From Bacteroidetes bacterium GWB2_32_14 (lineage in GTDB: Bacteria > Bacteroidota > Bacteroidia > Bacteroidales > UBA12077), in contig MENK01000029.1 in NCBI GenBank assembly GCA_001768235.1, positions 1 through 64,000 of the forward strand: a DNA stretch of 64,000 bases, given 5' to 3'. The position numbers were made by a program, and so were the translations under genes. Numbering within the stretch: the stretch's first letter is position 1; each line of letters starts with the position of its first letter. Below the pieces are notes generated by a model, which saw only the letters and a list, made by a program, of their open reading frames with translations, had not been told where the DNA came from and ran no database searches. Shown here piece by piece: positions 57,245 to 64,000 of this stretch.

Positions 57245-58465
57245 TTGAGCTTAAATATTCATAAAATAAGAAATGATTTTCCAATATTAAATCAAGAGAT
57301 TTATGGCAAACCTCTTGTATATTTTGATAATGGAGCAACAACCCAAAAACCCCGGATAGTAATTGACGAAGAATTAAAAATTTATTTACACGAGAATAGT
57401 AATATTCATCGGGGAGTACATTATCTGAGTGAACAACTTACACAACGATTTGAAGATGCCCGCAAAGTTGTTCAGAATTTTATTCAGGCAAAAAGTGAAC
57501 ACGAGATACTATTTACAAGCGGAACAACTCAATCGATAAATACTGTTGCTTATTCGTTTGGTGAACGTTTTGTTTTTGAAGACGATGAAATCATTATATC
57601 AAGCCTTGAACATCATTCAAATATTGTTCCCTGGCAGCTGCTTTGTGAACGAAAGAAAGCAAAACTCAAAATTATTCCGGTTAACGATGAAGGTGAATTG
57701 TTAATTGATGAATTGCAAAAATTAATCTCTCCAAAAACAAAGATTATTTCAGTTACACAGGTTTCTAACGCATTGGGTTCCGTGATTGATGTAAAAAAAA
57801 TTATTGAAATAGCACATAATCACAACATCCCTGTATTAATTGATGGCGCACAAAGTATTCAGCATGGCAGGGTTGATGTTCAGGATTTAGATTGTGATTT
57901 TTTTGTTTTCTCAGGGCACAAACTCTACGGGCCAACAGGTATAGGTGTTCTTTATGGCAAAGAAAAATGGCTGAATAAAATGCCTCCTTTTTTATCGGGG
58001 GGAGAGATGATTAAAAAAGTTACTTTTGATAAAACAACCTTTAATGAGTTGCCTTTTAAATTCGAAGCAGGAACACCAAATTATGTTGGTGCAATTGGTT
58101 TGGCAAAAGCAATTGAATATATTCAATCTACAGGTATTGAAGAGATATCTGCTTACGAAAAAGAACTATTAACTTATGCAACTGAAAAACTTAACTCGAT
58201 TAAAGGGTTAAAGATTATAGGAACATCAGGAAAAAAGGTTAGTTTAATATCGTTTATACTTGAAAATATTCATCATTACGATGCGGGAATGATAATTGAC
58301 AAAATGGGAATAGCAGTACGAACCGGTCACCACTGTGCCGAACCCGTTATGCAGCGATTTGGTATTGAAGGAACAATTAGAGCATCATTTTCGTTTTACA
58401 ATACAAAAGAAGAAATTGATAAATTGTACTATGCTTTATTGACTGTAAAACAAATGTTTGGGTAA
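57245..58465 (+). CDS. sufS: Cysteine desulfurase SufS
   Basis: 406 residues, TTG start at 57245 (no ATG is available in frame: a TAA lies at 57230-57232). PLP enzyme releasing sulfur from cysteine. YFDNGATTQKP, PLP Lys226 in FSGHKLYGP, catalytic Cys364 in RTGHHCAEP. SufE (58630) is its usual sulfur acceptor. Confidence 0.96.
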   Translation: MSLNIHKIRNDFPILNQEIYGKPLVYFDNGATTQKPRIVIDEELKIYLHENSNIHRGVHYLSEQLTQRFEDARKVVQNFIQAKSEHEILFTSGTTQSINTVAYSFGERFVFEDDEIIISSLEHHSNIVPWQLLCERKKAKLKIIPVNDEGELLIDELQKLISPKTKIISVTQVSNALGSVIDVKKIIEIAHNHNIPVLIDGAQSIQHGRVDVQDLDCDFFVFSGHKLYGPTGIGVLYGKEKWLNKMPPFLSGGEMIKKVTFDKTTFNELPFKFEAGTPNYVGAIGLAKAIEYIQSTGIEEISAYEKELLTYATEKLNSIKGLKIIGTSGKKVSLISFILENIHHYDAGMIIDKMGIAVRTGHHCAEPVMQRFGIEGTIRASFSFYNTKEEIDKLYYALLTVKQMFG

Positions 58466-58466
58466 A

Positions 58467-58614
58467 AAATGCCTAAAGTGAACTAACTTGTATGCTGCAA
58501 AAAGGAAAGAGCTTAAATTTAGACACTACAGCTAATACTTTTTTTAGACAATTAAAATAATTATAACATTTGATGCATTTTTATTTTTAGGCATTTGTAA
58601 GTATTTTAGGCACT
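58467..58614. repeat. TGCCTAAA-type repeats between sufS and sufE
   Basis: AAATGCCTAAAGTG on the plus strand (58467-58480), and on the minus strand copies at 58582-58596 (AAATGCCTAAAAATA) and 58601-58614 (AAGTGCCTAAAATAC). Three copies of RTGCCTAAA in one 164-base spacer. Function unknown. Confidence 0.5.
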
Positions 58615-58629
58615 TAAAATTTATTTTCT

Positions 58630-59052
58630 ATGGATATCAATGCAAAACAAAACGAAATAATTGAAGAGTTTTCGATTTTTGACGATTGGATGGATAAGTA
58701 CAATTACCTGATCGAGTTAAGCAGGGAATTGCCACCCATAGATCCAAAATTTAAAACCAATCAATACCTGATTGAAGGGTGCCAGTCGAAAGTGTGGCTG
58801 AATGCCGAGTATGAAAATGGGATTATTAAATTTTCTGCCGATAGCGATGCAATTATTACAAAGGGAATTATTGCACTATTAATTCGGGTTTTAAATAATC
58901 AGAAACCTGAAGATGTAATGAATACCAACTTGTTTTTTATTGATAAAATAGGATTGCAGCAAAATCTTTCACCTACACGTTCAAATGGTTTATTGGCTAT
59001 GGTTAAGCAAATGAAATTGTTTGCCATGGCTTTTCATGCAAAAAATAAATAA
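58630..59052 (+). CDS. sufE: Sulfur acceptor SufE
   Basis: 140 residues. Acceptor Cys51 in YLIEGCQSKVWL, at the same number as E. coli SufE. LSRELPPIDPKFKT and GIIALLIRVLNNQKPEDV are family motifs. It takes persulfide from SufS and passes it to SufB. Separated from sufS by 164 bases that hold the TGCCTAAA repeats. Confidence 0.95.
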   Translation: MDINAKQNEIIEEFSIFDDWMDKYNYLIELSRELPPIDPKFKTNQYLIEGCQSKVWLNAEYENGIIKFSADSDAIITKGIIALLIRVLNNQKPEDVMNTNLFFIDKIGLQQNLSPTRSNGLLAMVKQMKLFAMAFHAKNK

Positions 59053-59069
59053 TATAATTATTTCGAACA

Positions 59070-59390
59070 ATGGAACAGGAAAATTTTTTAGAACTCGAAG
59101 CCGAAATAGTCAGGGTTATTAAAACGATTCACGATCCCGAAATACCTGTAAATATTTATGATTTGGGATTGATATATGCTATAGATGTTGATGACGAAAA
59201 GAATGTGGAAATAAAAATGACACTTACAGCTCCCAATTGCCCAATGGCCGATGACTTATTAAACGAAGTTTATCAAAAGACAAATGCAATTCAAGGGGTA
59301 AAATCAGCAAAAATAAATCTTGTTTTTGATCCTCCCTGGGATCGCAGTATGATGAGCGAAGAGGCTATGCTCGATTTGGGATTACTATAA
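59070..59390 (+). CDS. sufT: SufT-like (MIP18/DUF59) protein
   Basis: 106 residues. DUF59 fold with IHDPEIPVNIYDLGLIY, the conserved Cys57 in LTAPNCPMADDLLNEV, and LVFDPPWDRSMMSEEA near the end. Fe-S cluster delivery/maturation factor; usually last of the suf operon. 17 bases after sufE. Confidence 0.9.
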   Translation: MEQENFLELEAEIVRVIKTIHDPEIPVNIYDLGLIYAIDVDDEKNVEIKMTLTAPNCPMADDLLNEVYQKTNAIQGVKSAKINLVFDPPWDRSMMSEEAMLDLGLL

Positions 59391-59545
59391 AAGATTTTGA
59401 AATCACGTGAATTTTTCGCCCCTGATTAACATTTTTTAGAGCTGCTTTTAAGAATATACATTCATTTTATTTTTATATTGCACAATATTTGATGTTAATC
59501 TTTCCCGGAAAACATCAACGAATTAACCGCAACGAAAATCTGAAT

Positions 59546-62500
59546 ATGAAACGATTTCTTTTGATTTGCACAATCATTCTTATAAGCGGGCAATTTGTAC
59601 GAGCCCAGTTTGGCCAGAATAAAGTAATGTACGACCGTTTTGACTTTGATATTTACAAAACACCTCATTTCGAGATTTATAATTATTTAGAAGGTGATAC
59701 AGCAATTTATAACCTTGGGCAATTATCGGAACGGTGGTATTTAAGGCACAAAGCGATTTATGGTGATACTTTAGATAAAAGCCCGATAATACTGTATAAT
59801 AATACAACTGATTTTAAGCAAACAACAGTAATTTCAGGACTAATTGGTGTTGGAACCGGGGGTGTTACCGAAGGTTTAAGAAGCAGGGTGGTAATCCCCG
59901 TGATGGCATCAAACAAAGAAACCGATCACGTTTTAGGCCACGAGATGGTGCATGTTTTTCAGTACAATACAGTTCGCAATAACGACAGCCTTTCCTTTCA
60001 ATCACTCAACAATACACCTCTTTGGTTTATTGAAGGTACAGCTGAATTTTTATCTATTGGACCAAAGGATAATAGAACGGCAATGTGGATGCGTGACGCT
60101 GTTATTCATAACGATGTACCTACATTAAAAGATATGACAAGAAATATGTACAAATATTTCCCCTATCGTTATGGGCACGCTTTTATGTCTTATATTTCAG
60201 GTGTTTGGGGCGACGATATTATTCAACCCTACTTTTTTTCTACTCTCAAATATGGAATGGAGTTTTCCACAAAAATGTTTTTTCATATCGATACGGATAG
60301 CCTTTCAACACTTTGGCAGAATGCTGTTAAATCACAATATTCAGGTTTTTTTTCTGATACTATAGCTCCCGTTGGAGAACTTATGTATAATGATAAAAAT
60401 GCAGGCGAAATAAACCTTTCACCTGTTTTAAGTCCCGATGGGAAAAATGTAATTTTCCTGTCAAATAAAGATGTTATTAATATTGATATTTTATTAGCAG
60501 AAACTCAAACTAAAAAGATTATAACCAAATTAACTTCAACAGTTAAAAAAACCCATATCGATGATTTTAATTATATTGAAGATGCCGGGTCGTGGTCGCC
60601 CGATGGGAAAAAATACGTGTTTGCAACATTTGTTGAGGGAACAAACGAACTTCTGATAGTAAATATTGACAATAAAAGAATAAATACCGAAAAAGAAATC
60701 AGGATAAAGGGGATTGATTATATAAGTAACCCGGAATGGTCGCCCGATGGAAAATCAATACTTTTCAACGGGTTGGTAAATGGTAAAAGTGATTTGTATT
60801 TGTATAATCTTGAAAACGATAAAACAAAAAGGCTTACCAACGATTATTATTCCGATTTACAACCGTCGTGGTCGTCTGATGGTACAGAAATAGCTTTTAT
60901 CTCTGATCGTGGCAATGATACAGATTTAAAGAAACAGGTATATGGAACATACCACCTGTGTATTTATAAAATGAATTCAGGGCAGGTTATCGTTTACGAT
61001 TTTTTGCCTGGTGCAGACATATACAGCCCGCAGTATTCGCCAAGTGATTCATCACTGTATTTTCTCTCTAATGCCGATGGTTTTCGAAATTTATACAGGT
61101 ATCATTTACATACAGGAGAGATTTTTAAATTAACAAAATTTGCAACAGGAATAACAGGAATAACAGATTTAGCCCCCGCTTATAGTGTTTCCCGCGAGTC
61201 CGGACAAGTTGTTTATACATTATATTCAGATGATAAATACCTGATTTACAAAGCAAATCCATCCGATTTTTTAAATATTCCGGTTAATCCGAATCGAACT
61301 AATTTTGATGCAGAGTATTTACCCCCCGGCAAAAACAGGATTGCAAATATTGTTGAAAATAATTTAAATGTTCATCCGTCTCAACCAAAAGATTCATTTG
61401 AAACAAATGCATATAATTCCAAATTTGAACTCGAATATATTGGTTCGTCGGGTGTTGGAGTAGGTTATAGTTCTTACGGTACTATAGCATCGGGTGGTGT
61501 TAGTGCTCTGTTTAGCGATATGATGAAATACCATCAGATTTATGCCATGTTGCAGATTAATGGCGAAGTTTACGATTTTGGAGGACAACTGGCCTATTTA
61601 AATATGAAAAACAGGTTGTTCTGGGGCGCATCTTTTTATCATTATCCTTACCGATATATGTATTGGGAAACCAGCAAAACGATTGATGAAAACTATTGGG
61701 CACAGGTTTATAAGCTGGTTCGTGTTTTTGAAGAAAATCTTTCTGTTTTTTCACAATACCCTATATCCACAAAACTTCGATTAGAGGGTGGTATCAACTG
61801 GAGCCATTATAGTTTCAGGATTGATAGTGTTAATTATTATTACCAGGGCTATTATCCATTTGCATCAAATAAAACAAATGTTGATGCTCCCGATGGATAT
61901 AATATTAGTAGTGCGTATGTAGCGTTTGTTGGTGATGATTCAAACTTTGGACTAACATCTCCGATGGATGGTTACCGTTTCAGGTTTCAGATTGGGCAAA
62001 TGATGGATGCTTTAACTCTTACAAATTTGTCATTAGATTTTAGAAAGTATTATTATTTAAAACCTTTTGGTTTTGCATTTAAGGCAATGCATTATGGAAG
62101 ATACGGCCAGACAGGAAATAGCAACTTGTTATACCCGATATTTTTAGGTAACGATTATCTTGTACGCGGGTATAATTTTGATGCTTTTTATAAATCATAC
62201 GAATCAGAAATTGATGATATCCTGGATATTAATACCCTGACAGGGAGTAAAATAGCAGTTATGAATGCAGAGATAAGATACCCGTTTACAGGGCCAAAAC
62301 GTTTTGCATTAATAAAATCAGGAATATTCTTTACCGATATCGTCTTATTTTTAGATGGAGGCGTTTCGTGGGATAAAGACAGGCTCCCCTGGCTCGAAAG
62401 TAGCGATGTTCGTTATTTCTGGAATCCGAATCCAAACTATCATACTCCTGTTTATAGTGCCGGGGCATCGTTGCGAATAAACCTTTTTGGGTACATGGTT

Positions 62501-62584
62501 TTAGAACCATATATTGCCAAACCATTTCAACTTGAAAATGTTCCATTTACAACAGGCTTTATTATTAGTGGTGGAGGGTTTTAA
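59546..62584 (+). CDS. Metalloprotease / PD40 propeller / barrel fusion protein
   Basis: 1012 residues from the Met at 59546 (MKRFLLICT); an upstream ATG (59489) adds 19. Signal peptide ending VRAQ. Residues about 35-270: gluzincin-like domain with H132-E133-x-x-H136 (LGHEMVHVFQYN) and Glu163 in PLWFIEGTAEF. Residues about 290-620: PD40-type beta-propeller repeats (NLSPVLSPDGKNVIFLS, NPEWSPDGKSILFNG, QPSWSSDGTEIAFIS). From about 640: barrel-like strands with NDYLVRGYNFDAFY and MNAEIRYPF, resembling BamA/Omp85-type barrels, ending GGGF. Function unknown. Family known in Bacteroidota. Confidence 0.75.
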   Translation: MKRFLLICTIILISGQFVRAQFGQNKVMYDRFDFDIYKTPHFEIYNYLEGDTAIYNLGQLSERWYLRHKAIYGDTLDKSPIILYNNTTDFKQTTVISGLIGVGTGGVTEGLRSRVVIPVMASNKETDHVLGHEMVHVFQYNTVRNNDSLSFQSLNNTPLWFIEGTAEFLSIGPKDNRTAMWMRDAVIHNDVPTLKDMTRNMYKYFPYRYGHAFMSYISGVWGDDIIQPYFFSTLKYGMEFSTKMFFHIDTDSLSTLWQNAVKSQYSGFFSDTIAPVGELMYNDKNAGEINLSPVLSPDGKNVIFLSNKDVINIDILLAETQTKKIITKLTSTVKKTHIDDFNYIEDAGSWSPDGKKYVFATFVEGTNELLIVNIDNKRINTEKEIRIKGIDYISNPEWSPDGKSILFNGLVNGKSDLYLYNLENDKTKRLTNDYYSDLQPSWSSDGTEIAFISDRGNDTDLKKQVYGTYHLCIYKMNSGQVIVYDFLPGADIYSPQYSPSDSSLYFLSNADGFRNLYRYHLHTGEIFKLTKFATGITGITDLAPAYSVSRESGQVVYTLYSDDKYLIYKANPSDFLNIPVNPNRTNFDAEYLPPGKNRIANIVENNLNVHPSQPKDSFETNAYNSKFELEYIGSSGVGVGYSSYGTIASGGVSALFSDMMKYHQIYAMLQINGEVYDFGGQLAYLNMKNRLFWGASFYHYPYRYMYWETSKTIDENYWAQVYKLVRVFEENLSVFSQYPISTKLRLEGGINWSHYSFRIDSVNYYYQGYYPFASNKTNVDAPDGYNISSAYVAFVGDDSNFGLTSPMDGYRFRFQIGQMMDALTLTNLSLDFRKYYYLKPFGFAFKAMHYGRYGQTGNSNLLYPIFLGNDYLVRGYNFDAFYKSYESEIDDILDINTLTGSKIAVMNAEIRYPFTGPKRFALIKSGIFFTDIVLFLDGGVSWDKDRLPWLESSDVRYFWNPNPNYHTPVYSAGASLRINLFGYMVLEPYIAKPFQLENVPFTTGFIISGGGF

Positions 62585-62618
62585 TAAAAAAAAATAAAAA
62601 AGAGTAAAATTATTGAAT

Positions 62619-63371
62619 ATGAATTATGTAGGTATTATTCCGGCACGTTATGCATCAACCCGTTTCCCGGGTAAACCACTAGCCGATATTAACGGGAAAA
62701 CAATGATTCAGCGTGTGTATGAGCAGGCAAGAAAAGCACTCGATCATGTTTATGTTGCTACTGATGATTCCCGTATTTATGAGCATGTAAAAGCATTTGG
62801 AGGGAATGCTGTTTTAACATCAGGCAAACACCAGAGCGGAACCGATAGATTAGCTGAAGCCATCGATCTTATTCATAAAAATAATTCTGAACGGTTCGAT
62901 GTTGTTATTAATATTCAGGGAGATGAACCATTTATTAAACCAGAACAAATCCATGAAATAAAATCATGTTTTGAAAATCCTTTGACTAAAATTGCCAGCC
63001 TGGTTAAAAAAATTGAGAATAACGAAGATGTTTTTGATATAAACAAACCCAAAGTTATTTTCAATAAAAAAATGCAGGCGATATACTTCAGCCGTTCACC
63101 AATTCCTTTTGTCAGAAATTCGGAAAAAGAAAGCTGGCATTTAAAACACAGTTTTTACAAACATGTTGGCATGTATGCATATAAGGTTAAAACATTGCAG
63201 GAATTAACCGAATTGGAGCAATCGCCGTTGGAGTTAGCCGAATCATTAGAACAAAACCGATGGATTGAAAACGGGTATGCAATATATTTGGCTATTACAA
63301 AATTCGAAAGTTTCGGTATTGATACTCCCGAAGATTTAAAAAATGCAATAAAAAAGAGTTCAGTAAAATAA
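62619..63371 (+). CDS. kdsB: 3-Deoxy-manno-octulosonate cytidylyltransferase
   Basis: 250 residues from ATG at 62619 (MNYVGIIPARYAST); an in-frame TTG lies two codons upstream. Activates KDO as CMP-KDO for lipid A core. IIPARYASTRFPGKPLADI is split as IIPARYASTRFPGKPL, ATDDSRI, VINIQGDEPFIKPE, and SRSPIPFVR, YKHVGMYAYK. Supplies the step between KDO and the lpx genes. Confidence 0.95.
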   Translation: MNYVGIIPARYASTRFPGKPLADINGKTMIQRVYEQARKALDHVYVATDDSRIYEHVKAFGGNAVLTSGKHQSGTDRLAEAIDLIHKNNSERFDVVINIQGDEPFIKPEQIHEIKSCFENPLTKIASLVKKIENNEDVFDINKPKVIFNKKMQAIYFSRSPIPFVRNSEKESWHLKHSFYKHVGMYAYKVKTLQELTELEQSPLELAESLEQNRWIENGYAIYLAITKFESFGIDTPEDLKNAIKKSSVK

Positions 63372-63372
63372 T

Positions 63373-64000
63373 TTAAAAAGGTTTAAACCCAATAATTTCT
63401 CTTACTTCTTTAATTGTTTTTGAAGCACTTTCACGGGCTTTTTCGGCTCCTGATTTAGCAACTTTACGAAGGGAATCATTATCTGCAAGGTAACCTTCAA
63501 TTTTTTCCCGAACAGGAGTTGTAACCTTAATGATGTCCTCGGCAAGTTGTTTCTTCATATCACCATAACGAACCTGGCAGGTATTGTACTTATCTTCAAA
63601 AAATGCAAGAGTATCGGGGGTAGATACAACCTTCATCAAAGTAAACAGATTCTCAATTGCTTCTGTTTTAGGCTGATTTGGAATAGTTGGCCCGCTATCG
63701 GTAACGGCTTTCATAACTTTTTTACGAATAATATCAGGATTGTCAGAAAGAAAAATACCATTTCCTTCCGATTTTCCCATTTTCCCAGAACCATCTAAAC
63801 CCGGAATTTTAACTAATTTCTCACCAAAATTATACGCGACAGGTTCAGGGAAAAAATCAACATTATACATTCTGTTAAAACGATTTGCAAATGTGCGGGT
63901 CATCTCCAAGTGTTGCTCCTGATCCTTTCCAACAGGGACCTTATGTGAACGGTGAATAAGAATATCAGCAGCCATAAGGGTAGGATAGGTAAGCAGCCCC
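63373..64000 (-). CDS. trpS: Tryptophanyl-tRNA synthetase, 3' part
   Basis: C-terminal part; the frame is open through base 64000, with GLLTYPTLMAADIL across the last bases, so the 5' end is outside the window. Class I synthetase with KMSKS in the form SGKMGKSEGN, VPVGKDQEQHLEMTR, and the C-terminal helical ITTPVREKIEGYL-type region (VTTPVREKIEGYL). Convergent with kdsB, with a one-base gap between the stops. Confidence 0.93.
   Translation of the reverse strand, partial: GLLTYPTLMAADILIHRSHKVPVGKDQEQHLEMTRTFANRFNRMYNVDFFPEPVAYNFGEKLVKIPGLDGSGKMGKSEGNGIFLSDNPDIIRKKVMKAVTDSGPTIPNQPKTEAIENLFTLMKVVSTPDTLAFFEDKYNTCQVRYGDMKKQLAEDIIKVTTPVREKIEGYLADNDSLRKVAKSGAEKARESASKTIKEVREIIGFKPF

Noticed and set aside
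63700-63800. KMSKS motif changed to KMGKS in trpS as a defect
   Set aside because: A Gly at this place occurs in Bacteroidota tryptophanyl-tRNA synthetases as far as I recall, and the rest of the gene is intact.

Overview
The window is one AT-rich stretch (roughly one third G+C by eye) from a member of the Bacteroidota. This rests on sequence: a gldK-gldL-gldM-gldN cluster with a PorP/SprF-like gene (core of the type IX secretion/gliding machinery), an LpxC-FabZ fusion, DUF4270 and DUF4837 lipoproteins, HU/SPOR fusion protein, Bacteroidota-type promoters (TAnnTTTG) and an almost complete lack of Shine-Dalgarno sites. The organism makes an outer membrane with lipid A and KDO (lpxD, lpxC-fabZ, lpxA, kdsB, rfaE2), menaquinone by the futalosine route (mqnC), pantothenate (panC, panD), isoprenoids by the MEP route (dxr) and Fe-S clusters by SUF. 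The exact order or genus cannot be fixed from this piece.

Layout. 112-5954: terminator and the minus-strand operon porP-gldK-gldL-gldM-gldN. 6130-9687: a degenerate arginase-fold protein and topA. 9810-12164: class A PBP. 12166-17983: minus-strand operon panC-panD-flippase-like membrane protein-rfaE2-radA-dual ABC ATPase. 18157-22073: plus-strand operon of a half-length glycogen-synthase-like protein, a DUF4270 lipoprotein and glmS. 22105-24195: rfbB and galE. 24339-26860: HU/SPOR protein and malic enzyme, convergent. 27046-29407: pdxA, a possible 23-residue membrane peptide, mqnC. 29404-30118: an intact HepT/MntA (HEPN/MNT) pair. 30162-36703: a small unknown protein, DUF4837 lipoprotein, LysM lytic transglycosylase, tatA, rseP, dxr, M23 peptidase.

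36704-42511 is the accessory part: a 600-base gap holding a broken MNT nucleotidyltransferase, a type II restriction-modification pair whose endonuclease carries the BglII-type D/E-x-Q active-site spacing, a muconolactone-isomerase-like protein with a PhzF-like protein, an unknown lipoprotein/outer-membrane pair, and a decayed secreted protein. An initiator tRNA follows. 42752-47371 returns to core genes (lpxA, lpxC-fabZ, lpxD, HD hydrolase); 47612-52338 is rimP-nusA-infB; then thiL (minus), the SUF operon sufB-C-D-S plus sufE and a SufT-like protein (53563-59390), a large protease/propeller/barrel protein (59546-62584), kdsB and the 3' part of trpS running off the end.

Most of the window is core genome. 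I found no large undescribed system. The parts most worth a second look are the restriction-modification island with its broken MNT gene and inverted repeats, the HepT/MntA pair, two conserved-looking pseudoenzymes (arginase fold and half glycogen synthase), the protease-propeller-barrel fusion, and a hairpin in the rimP leader.
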